From an uncultured Oscillospiraceae bacterium (GTDB lineage Bacteria > Bacillota > Clostridia > Oscillospirales > Oscillospiraceae), in contig CAKUEH010000005.1 in assembly GCA_934646185.1 (NCBI GenBank), positions 62,001 to 126,000 of the forward strand: 64,000 bases of DNA, written 5' to 3'. This document shows, piece after piece, positions 37,287 to 45,112 of this stretch (position 1 is its first letter; every line of letters begins with the position of its first letter). A program made the position numbers and the translations under genes. The notes beneath the pieces are model-generated. The model saw only the letters and a program-made list of their open reading frames with translations, did no database searches and had not been told where the DNA came from.

Positions 37287-39731
37287 ATGCCCATTGAGAC
37301 GATCGCGATCGTTCACCATGTGCACACCGATTTTGGATACACAGATCATCAAAACCGCTGCAGAAAGGAACAGGTCAAATATATCGATCAGGCTGTCGAT
37401 TACGTGCTGTCCTCCTGCGATTACCCGGAGGGCGCGCGCTTTGCATGGACACAGGAGCAGCTGTTTCAGGTTCGGGAGTGGTGGAACGAGGCTTCAGATG
37501 AGCGAAAAGAACGCTTTTTCCGCGCTCTGAAAACGGGAAGGCTGGAAATCACGGGTACGCCCTTTAATGTGACCGCGTTTCTCAGCAAAGAGGAATGGGA
37601 GACCGCGATGAGCTGGATCCCCGACGAGCTCTGGAATGCCTGCAATATTTCCACGGCGATGCAGATCGATGTAAACGGTATGCATACCGCTGCCATGCAG
37701 TGTGCATACGAGAAAGGGATCCGAAATCTCTGGATCGGGCCAAACTCCTATTATGGAGTGCCCCCCCTGCCGACGCCGGCAGCGTTTGAATGGCAGATCG
37801 GAGGCGGAAGGAAGCTGTTCGTCTGGCTCAATGCTTCCTACAATAACGGCACGTTCCTGTTTAATGAGAACTGGCGGCAGGGGCCTGTTCCGGGGTATGC
37901 AGATCTGCGATACCGTCCGGCAGAGGCCGGCGATATCTGGGATACCAGCGATGAGAACATGGAAAAGGCGCATCGGATGTGTCTGGAGAACCTTGCGCTG
38001 ATCGAAGGAAACGCCGCGCCGGATGCAGCGGCGGAAACAGATGGCTTTACAAAGAACCGCGTGTTCGGCGGTTATGCGCAAACGGTACTGCCGGTTTCTG
38101 TGACCAATCAATGGCGTGTGGACAACGATCCCCCATTCTATCCGCTGGTTGATTTTGTGAAACGCTGGAACGAACTGCAGCTGAAGCCGAGGCTGGTTCT
38201 CTGCACCGCATCGCAGGCTATGGAGATGGTTCGGCAGCAGCTGCAGGGCGATCTGCCCGTGTACAGCGGGGAATGGATCGACTGGTGGGCAAATGGGACC
38301 GCCTCCACGCCGAGAGAGCTGGCCTATGCGCGCAAAGCCCGCCGGGTGCTGAAGACTGCAACCTCCGACCTTCTGGGCGAAATGACAGAGCAGGAGCGCC
38401 GGGACGCCAGAGCGGTTTCCGAAGACATCTGCCTGTATTACGAGCATTCCTGGGGCTCGTGGCAAAGTGTCGCCAATCCCTGGTCGTTCGAAAGCATTTC
38501 GCAGGCCGCTGAAAAAAACATCTATGCGTATCGGGCTTTGGACGGCGCGCAGGGGCTGCTGGCAGACCGCGCGCGGAGGCAGACGAAGCATGAGAAAAAT
38601 GCGATCCTGGTGAGCAATCCCGCTGATCGAGATATTTTTTCCACAATCGATTTGCCGCTGAATGCCATGCGCGGGACGTATCATTCGATCCTTTGTGAAA
38701 ACACAGGAGAAACCTATCCGATCCACTATGTAGACGGGGTCGCCAACTTCCTGCGCCCAAGAGATGCGTCGGAATTTGGAAAAGAAAATGTTTCCAGAAC
38801 CTTCAGCGACAAATGCGAGCGGCAGGGGATCCGATTCGGTCCGATCATGATCCCGGCGCACAGCACGCTGCGCCTGATCCCCATGCAGCAGCAGGCGCCG
38901 GAACCGCAAACGCTGCAGCTTCATCCAAGCATTTGCCTGGATGGGAACGGCTGGCCGGTAAAGGTAGAATTTGAGGGGCAGGGCGAGGCGCTGATCGACG
39001 GCGCCTTTGGAGAATTGCTGTCCGTAGAGGCAGATGGCTTTTCACCGAGATGGACGCTAAAGGACATTTTTGAAAACGACTCCCCGGAAGAAAGAAACGC
39101 GCTCCGCAAGCAGCATTTGAAGGAAACGGAAGCTGTCTATGGGAAAACCGTGTGTGTGAAAGAAAATGGGCAGCTTCGGTATGAGCAGGAATTTCAGCAT
39201 CCCTCCGTGCGATACGGCAAGCGGATCCTGACCCTGAACTGCCATACCGGAGCTGCGGCGTTGGAGCTTCGCATGGATCGCCGCTCCTGCTTCGATCCCG
39301 AGGTGCTTTTCCTGCGATTCGATGCGCCCCATACGGCGGCGCTGCCTACTGTGTCCAACGCTGGCGGAAGATTCCGTCCGGAGGCAGATCAATTCCCCGG
39401 CAGCTGTAAAGATTATTATGCGATCGATGGCTGGATCTGTTATCCCGATGGGTGGCTTCTGAACTGCACGGACAACGCGCTCGTTTCCTTCCATGATACA
39501 GGCATCGTGTCCCGCAAGGAGCATCTGGGGGATCGTCCGGGACGTATTTTTGTTCGCCTGTTTGATAATATATGGGATACAAACTTCTATGCCGATTCAC
39601 ACGGCCTGATGCAATTCCGTTTCCAGGCATGCACAGGCGCGAGCCCGGAAGCTGCAGAACAGATCGCAGACAGCCTGCAGGTCGAGCCCATTGTTGTTGT
39701 AAAAATGGGCTATAAATACCATTCGGAATGA
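37287..39731 (+). CDS. GH38-like (DUF5054-type) glycosidase
   Basis: 814 residues, no signal peptide. The opening HHVHTDFGYTDHQ has the His-x-Asp metal site of GH38 alpha-mannosidases. Downstream come WTQEQLFQVREWW, MQIDVNGMHTAAMQCA (candidate nucleophile Asp) and YYEHSWGSWQSVANPW (late metal His). The C-terminal third is beta-rich. This matches the DUF5054 group, GH38-like proteins common in gut carbohydrate loci whose substrates are not known. GAGAGAGGGGAAA precedes the start. Confidence 0.8.
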   Translation: MPIETIAIVHHVHTDFGYTDHQNRCRKEQVKYIDQAVDYVLSSCDYPEGARFAWTQEQLFQVREWWNEASDERKERFFRALKTGRLEITGTPFNVTAFLSKEEWETAMSWIPDELWNACNISTAMQIDVNGMHTAAMQCAYEKGIRNLWIGPNSYYGVPPLPTPAAFEWQIGGGRKLFVWLNASYNNGTFLFNENWRQGPVPGYADLRYRPAEAGDIWDTSDENMEKAHRMCLENLALIEGNAAPDAAAETDGFTKNRVFGGYAQTVLPVSVTNQWRVDNDPPFYPLVDFVKRWNELQLKPRLVLCTASQAMEMVRQQLQGDLPVYSGEWIDWWANGTASTPRELAYARKARRVLKTATSDLLGEMTEQERRDARAVSEDICLYYEHSWGSWQSVANPWSFESISQAAEKNIYAYRALDGAQGLLADRARRQTKHEKNAILVSNPADRDIFSTIDLPLNAMRGTYHSILCENTGETYPIHYVDGVANFLRPRDASEFGKENVSRTFSDKCERQGIRFGPIMIPAHSTLRLIPMQQQAPEPQTLQLHPSICLDGNGWPVKVEFEGQGEALIDGAFGELLSVEADGFSPRWTLKDIFENDSPEERNALRKQHLKETEAVYGKTVCVKENGQLRYEQEFQHPSVRYGKRILTLNCHTGAAALELRMDRRSCFDPEVLFLRFDAPHTAALPTVSNAGGRFRPEADQFPGSCKDYYAIDGWICYPDGWLLNCTDNALVSFHDTGIVSRKEHLGDRPGRIFVRLFDNIWDTNFYADSHGLMQFRFQACTGASPEAAEQIADSLQVEPIVVVKMGYKYHSE

Positions 39732-39741
39732 GGGGCGGGCG

Positions 39742-39804
39742 ATGAAACGTTCTGGGATCAACAAAGCGCACAAAGAGCTGGAGGCCATGCGCGCGGCATA
39801 CTGA
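39742..39804 (+). pseudogene. 20-codon stub resembling start of D-lyxose/mannose isomerase
   Basis: After GGGCGGGCG, an ATG opens MKRSGINKAHKELEAMRAAY and then stops. MKRSxIN is the usual beginning of D-lyxose ketol-isomerase-type proteins. The remainder of such a gene (about 200 residues with a cupin metal site) is not found downstream. The stub follows the GH38-like gene at operon spacing, so it is probably the broken last gene of locus C. Confidence 0.45.
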
Positions 39805-40263
39805 TCTGGCTGTACATCGGAGCTGTTCCCGCATATCACATATCTGATGGGCGGCTGCTGTTGCGGCACGCATTGCGCAATATTTGGGAACCCACCAAAC
39901 ACGAAAACAAATGGATTCCATAGAACATGTTTCAAAACACTGAACAAGTTTGACGGTATAACAGCAGCGGAGAAGCGCTTGGCCTCTCCGCTGCTGTTTA
40001 TTGCCTGCTTTGCTCGATAGAAAAGTTTCAAAAATATATAAAGCACGGTTTGCTACTTTGGAGAAGGTAGTAGATTGGCTTTGCGATACCATTTGCACCT
40101 TGACCTCTGATACGATAAAGAGCATTACACGGCGTAGTTGGATAATCAATTGTTTTAATTAGACTTTAGTATGAAACAATACTCTCATATAGTAGCGGAT
40201 AGTATATGCGACTAGCATATAGTCGTAGTAATCTGGCAGATCCGACATATGGGGGGATTTTTC
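39805..40263. other. Gene-poor boundary region before IS66
   Basis: About 460 bases. Contains a hairpin AGCAGCGGAGA / TCTCCGCTGCT (39963-39973 and 39985-39995), an AT-rich stretch, and overlapping short inverted repeats (CGACTA/TAGTCG) near 40208-40223. Around 40008-40163 an open frame of about 50 codons ending in INCFN could be a gene remnant, but I do not recognise it. The left end of the insertion element should lie here; I could not fix it. Confidence 0.5.
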
Positions 40264-40596
40264 ATGGGCAGCGAATTGCAGACAATGAACGGTCAGAATA
40301 AACTGACACTTTGGGCAGAGCGTGTATCGGCCTGCCGGAGCAGTGATCTAAGCGTAAGGGACTGGTGTAAGGAAAATGATATCTGCGAGCAGACCTATTA
40401 CCGATGGCAGAGAAAGCTGTACGGGATCGTCAAAGCGCAGCAGGAACAGTCTCGTTTTGCTGAGATAACCCCTGCCCGTGTATGTTCCGGTAAAGCAGCA
40501 GTTACTGTCCGAATCGCAGGGACAGAGGCAGATATTCACAGCGGAGCAGATGAGGAAACCATCGGTATGGTGCTGCGGTTGCTGAAATCATGCTGA
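40264..40596 (+). CDS. tnpA: IS66 TnpA (helix-turn-helix protein)
   Basis: 110 residues. The N-terminal part (WAERVSACRSSDLSVRDWCKENDICEQTYYRWQRKL) is the IS66 OrfA helix-turn-helix. Start 40264 lies after GGGGGGA; an earlier GTG/ATG would skip the ribosome site. It overlaps tnpB by seven bases, as usual in the family. Confidence 0.9.
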   Translation: MGSELQTMNGQNKLTLWAERVSACRSSDLSVRDWCKENDICEQTYYRWQRKLYGIVKAQQEQSRFAEITPARVCSGKAAVTVRIAGTEADIHSGADEETIGMVLRLLKSC

Positions 40597-40946
40597 ACGA
40601 TTTTAACGGAGCTGACAGGGCGTTTTTAGCCACTGGTTTTACCGATTTGCGCAGAGGAATTGACGGTCTGGCATCTATTGTACAGCAACAGTTTGAAATA
40701 GATCTCTTTACCAATACCCTGTTTCTTTTCTGTGGCAGACGTCGGGACCGGATCAAGGCACTGTACTGGGAAGGCGACGGATTTGTGCTGCTTTACAAGC
40801 GGCTTGAGTCCGGTTCTTTCCAATGGCCACGGTCTGAAACAGAGGCCAAAGCCCTGACACCTCAGCAATACCGTTGGCTCATGGAGGGGTTAAGCATTGA
40901 CCAGCCCAAGGCACATAAGGCCGTAAATACTTTGGAAATGGTTTGA
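40590..40946 (+). CDS. tnpB: IS66 TnpB (Orf2)
   Basis: 118 residues of the IS66 Orf2 family: FLATGFTDLRRGIDGLASIV at the start, LFLFCGRRRDRIKALYWEGDGF in the middle, and LTPQQYRWLMEGL near the end. Full length. Required with TnpC for transposition; its biochemical role is not clear. Confidence 0.95.
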   Translation: MLNDFNGADRAFLATGFTDLRRGIDGLASIVQQQFEIDLFTNTLFLFCGRRRDRIKALYWEGDGFVLLYKRLESGSFQWPRSETEAKALTPQQYRWLMEGLSIDQPKAHKAVNTLEMV

Positions 40947-40986
40947 GAAATAATAAGTTTTTCTGTACTTTCAGGTAGAAATATGG

Positions 40987-40992
40987 TATAAT
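40987..40992 (+). promoter_or_regulatory. TATAAT box immediately before tnpC
   Basis: A perfect -10 hexamer ends six bases before the tnpC ATG. No good -35 at 17 bases. If used, the message would start at or near the ATG. Confidence 0.3.
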
Positions 40993-40998
40993 ATCCCC

Positions 40999-42648
40999 AT
41001 GAAAAGTACAGAAAGAATCGATGCAAGTAACCAGGAAATGGTCACCATTTCCCGTGCGGAATATGAGGCAATGCAGGCAAAGCTGACGATGCAGAACAAG
41101 CAGTTGGAGGCCAAGAGTGCCGAGTTGGCACAGGCTCTTTTGCAGAACCAGTGGCTGACTGAGCAGCTGCTGGTAAAAAAGAGAAAGCTGTTTGGCTCCT
41201 CCTCGGAAGTCCTTGACCAGATGGTCATGGAGCAGTTTGCTCATCTGTTTAACGAGGCAGAATGTTGGGATGCGGCCGCTCGAAAACCTGCTGTCAAGAC
41301 TGAAAAGAAGCCCCGCAAGCGCCGTAATTCAGGCAGTGTTCAGGACATTATTCCCGAGGGAACTCCTGTAGAGGTAGTAGAACACCGTCTGCCCGAGGAA
41401 GAAAGAATCTGCGGTGTTTGCGGCAATGAAATGGTGGAGATTGGCAAGGAAGTTCGCTCTACACTCCAGATGGAGCCTCCCCGTTTCTGGGTTCGTGAGG
41501 ATTGGTATTACACATATGCCTGTAAGCATTGCGAGCAGGAAACCGGGGAAGCGGTCATTGAGACTACACCCATGGAACCTGCAGTGCTTCCCGGTAGTTT
41601 TGCATCTGCTTCTGCCATTGCTCATATTGCCGTGCAGAAATTTGTGATGTATTCCCCTCTGTACCGGCTTGAAAAGGAATACGAGCGGCAGGGACTGAAA
41701 CTGTCCCGGCAGACCATGTCCAACTGGCTGCTGCGTGCATCCGAGGATTGGCTGGAACCGATCTATGATGCCCTGCATACACAGCTATGCCGGCAGCATG
41801 TTCTGCACGCAGATGAAACAACTCTGCAGGTACTGCACGAAAAGGACAAGTCTGCGAAAAGCAAGTCCTATATGTGGCTTTACCGTACCAGCGGAGATGC
41901 TGCAAAGCCGATTATCCTGTATGATTACCAGCCGAACCGAAAGGCCGAGAATGCTGAGGCATTCCTGAACGGCTTTACAGGCTGGCTCCATGCAGACGGC
42001 TACCAGGGGTACCACCGGCTGCCATCGCAGATCCAAGTGGTGGGATGCCTTGCTCATGCCCGGCGCAAATTTGACGAAGCATTGACGGTTGTTCCCAAAG
42101 AGCAGCAGGCTGCTTCCAAGTCGGCAGAGGCGCTGAGCTATTTTGCAAAGCTGGCCCGGTTAGAAGAAAGCTTTGCAGAACTGACAGCAGGAAAACGGTA
42201 CACCAAGCGTCTGGAACAGGAAAAACCTGTTTTAGAGGCTCTATTGGCATGGGCAAATGCCTTGAAAAGCAAAACCACCCCCCAATCCGCCTTGGGAAAG
42301 GCCATTCAGTACCTTCTGGTCCAGTGGCCATATCTGGAGCGTTACCTGGAAGACGGCAGACTGGAACAAACCAACAACCGGGCAGAGCGGAGTATGAAGC
42401 CCTTTGTCATGGGACGGAAAAACTGGCTGTTTTCTAATACACCCGGCGGGGCTAAAAGCAGTGCCGTGATTTACAGTCTGGTGGAAACCGCCAGAGAATC
42501 CGGACTGGATCCCTACCGGTATCTGCTGTGGGTATTTAAGACAGCCCCAGCTCTGGCAGTACAGGACAAAGCCTGGGCGGAAAAGCTGGTTCCCGCTGCA
42601 GCGCCGATCTACTGCTATGTGCCGGGAAGGAACGAGAATGCAATATGA
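40999..42648 (+). CDS. tnpC: IS66 transposase TnpC (DDE type)
   Basis: 549 residues. A helical N-terminus (EAMQAKLTMQNKQLEAKSAEL) is followed by a zinc-binding region (ERICGVCGNEM, YACKHCEQ). The DDE catalytic core includes LHADETTLQVL, LHADGYQGYHRL, GCLAHARRKFDEA and NNRAERSMKPFVMGRKNW. Apparently full length and uninterrupted, so the element could be active. An alternative start at 41038 has a better but still weak ribosome site. Ends in an ATGA overlap with the next small gene. Confidence 0.96.
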   Translation: MKSTERIDASNQEMVTISRAEYEAMQAKLTMQNKQLEAKSAELAQALLQNQWLTEQLLVKKRKLFGSSSEVLDQMVMEQFAHLFNEAECWDAAARKPAVKTEKKPRKRRNSGSVQDIIPEGTPVEVVEHRLPEEERICGVCGNEMVEIGKEVRSTLQMEPPRFWVREDWYYTYACKHCEQETGEAVIETTPMEPAVLPGSFASASAIAHIAVQKFVMYSPLYRLEKEYERQGLKLSRQTMSNWLLRASEDWLEPIYDALHTQLCRQHVLHADETTLQVLHEKDKSAKSKSYMWLYRTSGDAAKPIILYDYQPNRKAENAEAFLNGFTGWLHADGYQGYHRLPSQIQVVGCLAHARRKFDEALTVVPKEQQAASKSAEALSYFAKLARLEESFAELTAGKRYTKRLEQEKPVLEALLAWANALKSKTTPQSALGKAIQYLLVQWPYLERYLEDGRLEQTNNRAERSMKPFVMGRKNWLFSNTPGGAKSSAVIYSLVETARESGLDPYRYLLWVFKTAPALAVQDKAWAEKLVPAAAPIYCYVPGRNENAI

Positions 42649-42926
42649 AACTGAACCCCCATGGCTATTTTCTGGTCAACTTCGTGACCAGCTTCGTAGA
42701 AGGAGAAATGAGCCGTCATGAATTCGATATGGACTATTCCGGATATGTGATTGAGCATTTCCCAGGCTTCCGAAAAGAGCACCCCAGGCTTGCCAGTCGT
42801 TTTGCCGATACCATTGATTTTGCCTATGATTTGGGCGAACACAAGTCGGATGATGACCTGCGGGCTTCCATGGCCGATGCCTTGGACGACTTCTTTGGAA
42901 ATCGCCAGGACTGCGATATTTTCTAA
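42645..42926 (+). CDS. IS66 accessory protein, 93 residues
   Basis: Translationally coupled to tnpC by ATGA. Acidic protein (HGYFLVNFVTSFVEGEMSRH, DYSGYVIEHFPGF, ADALDDFFGNRQDCDIF). I have the impression that similar short frames follow tnpC in other Clostridial IS66 elements. Function unknown. Confidence 0.75.
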   Translation: MKLNPHGYFLVNFVTSFVEGEMSRHEFDMDYSGYVIEHFPGFRKEHPRLASRFADTIDFAYDLGEHKSDDDLRASMADALDDFFGNRQDCDIF

Positions 42927-42934
42927 ATTCAGCA

Positions 42935-42962
42935 ATGCCACCGGATCCCGGTGGCATTTTTT
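42935..42962 (+). terminator. Terminator of the IS66 operon
   Basis: ATGCCACCGG (42935-42944) and CCGGTGGCAT (42948-42957) with a 3-base loop, followed by a T-run to 42962. Confidence 0.93.
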
Positions 42963-42989
42963 GACGACTATTTTATGTCCGTTTGACGG

Positions 42990-43322
42990 TTACATTTTCA
43001 GGAAAATATCTGAGAGGATTTCTGCGTTCTTCCTGTCCGCTTCCTCGACGACGTGCGCGTAAATATTTGCCGTTGTGCTCACCTGTGCGTGTCCCAGCCG
43101 CTTGGAGATCGAAACGGAATCCACACCGTTAAAATAGAGCATAGACGCCATTGTGTGCCGGAACGCATGGGGATTGATATGCGGCAGGCCGTGGCACTTG
43201 CTGAATTTGCTCATCCAGTCTGTCACGCTGTCCGGGTGCATGGGGCTGCCGTTCTCCTGCGAGAAGACAAAGCCCTGATTCTCGTAGAATTCACCCAGCC
43301 GCAGCCGCTCGGTGTTCTGCCA
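42990..43322 (-). pseudogene. C-terminal fragment of a tyrosine recombinase (integrase)
   Basis: About 110 residues from WQNTERLRLGEFYENQG onward. The catalytic core remains: HAFRHTMASML (His-x-x-Arg), SKRLGHAQVSTT (Arg-x-x-Gly-His type) and ANIYAHV (nucleophile Tyr). It ends naturally with SDIFLKM and a stop at 42990. The N-terminal arm-binding and core-binding domains and the first catalytic Arg are missing. Upstream the frame runs into unrelated sequence near 43325. Non-functional remnant of an ICE or phage integrase of the Tn916/phage type. Confidence 0.85.
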
Positions 43323-43340
43323 TGCACGATAGTATATGAT

Positions 43341-43643
43341 GCGGACCGACTTATGAACTGGCTTGTAAAGTACCATGTAAAGCTATTGCTGCACGGACAT
43401 AAGCACAAATCCTTTGTTTCGCAGATCAATTATCCCAAGCAGCCGGAGAACGATATCGCGTGCGAAGCGATGCATCAAATCACTGTGATAGGAATGGGAG
43501 GAACCGGCGCAGGCACTTCTCAGAACAAATTTGCCGCGATCGACTTTGAGAACAATGAAGTCGTGGTCACCTTTTACAATATCTATCACGATGCATCTGT
43601 AAAAGACCATAAGTGCCAGCTGGTAAGACTTCCGCTTATGTAA
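43341..43643 (+). pseudogene. 3' fragment of a calcineurin-like metallophosphoesterase
   Basis: From about ADRLMNWLVKYHVKLLLHGHKHKSF the frame carries the late GHxH metal motif of metallophosphoesterases and a normal C-terminus (FENNEVVVTFYNIY ... VRLPLM). The N-terminal two-metal domain is lost; upstream DNA is antisense integrase. It ends 15 bases before the HAD gene, whose ribosome site overlaps its stop, so these were an operon. Confidence 0.8.
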
Positions 43644-43657
43644 GGAGGCGAACAAAT

Positions 43658-44500
43658 GTGATCAAACTGTTTATAACAGATCTGGACGATACCCTGTACT
43701 CGTGGATCGATTTCTTTGTTCCTGCCTTCTACGGCATGCTGAATGAATTATCTTTGATCTTAAAAGAGCCCCGGAGCAGCTTATTGCAGGAATACCAGCA
43801 GGTGCACAAGGAAAGAGGAAGCGTAGAATACCCATTTGCAACGTTTCTTTTACCGTCGGTGCAAGCCGCATATCCGGGTAAAACAAAGGAAGAGCTGTCG
43901 AATATATTAAATCCTGTATTCCACAGATTTAATTCTATCAGAAAGAAAAACCTAAGGCTATATCCGGGCGTCGAAGACAGCTTAAAAAAGATTGCCGAAA
44001 TGGGCATAAAAATCGCAGGATACACAGATTCTGCAGAAGAAAACGGCTTCTACCGGCTGAAACGGCTGGGGATCGACGGCTATTTTCACCGCGTCTATGT
44101 TTCTGACAGCCAATTTGAGCGGCCATCCGGTCTTCCCGTCTCGGAAAAGACGCAGGTTGTACATGGAAAAAAGCCGAACCCAGATGTAATTCTTAAAATA
44201 TGTCAGCAGGAAGGCACCGCCATTGACAAAACCATCTATCTGGGTGACAGCTTGACGAAAGACATCTACATGGCAAAGCAGGCAGGAACGACCGCCGTAT
44301 TATGCAAGTACCCGTGTGATTCGAACGCACGAAAGGATCTGTACGAGAAGCTGGTCGCTATTTCGCATTGGACAGAATCGGATTTTGAGCAGGAAAAAAC
44401 AATTAAAGCGATTTGTAAGACAGAACATATTTATCCCGACTATACGATACATGCCTTTGGCGAAATCCTCACAATTATTCGGGCGCGAAACGCAGTTTAG
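43658..44500 (+). CDS. HAD-superfamily hydrolase
   Basis: 280 residues from a GTG with TAAGGAGG ten bases before. Motif I TDLDDTLYSW, motif II (GYTDS), lysine region KPNPDVILKIC, motif IV YLGDSLTKDIYMAKQAG: a complete HAD phosphatase with a helical cap (about 20-95). Substrate unknown. It keeps company with the phosphoesterase fragment, suggesting a nucleotide or sugar-phosphate repair pair. Confidence 0.9.
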   Translation: MIKLFITDLDDTLYSWIDFFVPAFYGMLNELSLILKEPRSSLLQEYQQVHKERGSVEYPFATFLLPSVQAAYPGKTKEELSNILNPVFHRFNSIRKKNLRLYPGVEDSLKKIAEMGIKIAGYTDSAEENGFYRLKRLGIDGYFHRVYVSDSQFERPSGLPVSEKTQVVHGKKPNPDVILKICQQEGTAIDKTIYLGDSLTKDIYMAKQAGTTAVLCKYPCDSNARKDLYEKLVAISHWTESDFEQEKTIKAICKTEHIYPDYTIHAFGEILTIIRARNAV

Positions 44501-44522
44501 AAATCGATTTTTTTAGGGCTCC

Positions 44523-44560
44523 GGAAACCGGTGGAAATCGAGAGATTTTCACCGGTTTCC
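44523..44560 (+). terminator. Terminator-like hairpin after HAD gene
   Basis: GGAAACCGGTGGAAATC (44523-44539) pairs with GATTTTCACCGGTTTCC (44544-44560), one G-T pair, 4-base loop, followed by ACTTTTATTTG. Confidence 0.75.
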
Positions 44561-45112
44561 ACTTTTATTTGTTCGAATTTTCGGGCGGCGAATTTACCTG
44601 ATCTACATGTGGAAAGACGCTCAGTTCTCTGCGGTATGCGTCGACGCACGCGAAGCGATTCGGTACGAAGAGTTGAAATGCCGGAGCCGAAAAACCGGTC
44701 TCTGTCACGGAGGCCTCCAGCGGGCCGGTGGCACATCCGCTTTGTAACCGGCCAAAATATATTGCATGCACCAACAAAAAGCGCATGCGCTTTATTTACA
44801 GACGGCTGCAGCAGAGGCTGTGTATAACCTCCAGAAAATGAGGTGATATTTTGGCAAAAATATGATTTTACTTTGTGTGGAAAAGATGCTATGCTGAAAA
44901 AGGAGAAATTCACGGCTGGCCGTGGTGGAGCGGTATGCTGGTCATCATTGGCGTCCCTGCACATTCTGAAGCTGCAGTGAGCGGCTGAATTTACTTGGAT
45001 ATGTTGCCATCTGTTTCAGCAGCTGCAGCCTCGCTCTGTCTGTCGGGAGCGGCTTGCGTTTTTTATCATCCCGTTATAATAGATTTTATCAAATAAAGGC
45101 TGGTAAAACGGT
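44561..45112. other. Intergenic region before rpoN
   Basis: About 550 bases with no convincing gene. Open frames on both strands have no family resemblance or ribosome site. The last 60 bases carry the promoter described at 45054-45080. Confidence 0.5.
45054..45080 (+). promoter_or_regulatory. Possible promoter of rpoN
   Basis: TTGCGT (45054-45059) and perfect TATAAT (45075-45080), with a short spacer of 15 bases. Start expected about 26 bases before the ATG. Confidence 0.45.

Larger units (their letters stand above)
40264..42962 (+). mobile_element. IS66-family insertion sequence
   Basis: The typical IS66 set of three genes, tnpA, tnpB and tnpC, in order on one strand, followed by a small accessory gene and a terminator. 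Terminal inverted repeats and target duplication were not established by eye, so the coordinates cover the coding part only. It sits between a truncated isomerase-like gene and a truncated integrase. Confidence 0.9.

Noticed and set aside
40150..40260. IS66 left inverted repeat near 40190-40225 matched to the right end near 42965-42990
   Set aside because: Only a short TAGTCGT block aligned and the offset from the ends did not agree, so element ends were left undefined.
43053..43643. A single 196-residue plus-strand gene
   Set aside because: The first half is antisense to the integrase core; only the part from about 43341 is genuine phosphoesterase sequence.
44497..44964. Minus-strand frame of 155 codons in the gap before rpoN
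   Set aside because: It covers a terminator hairpin, has unnatural composition and no family resemblance.
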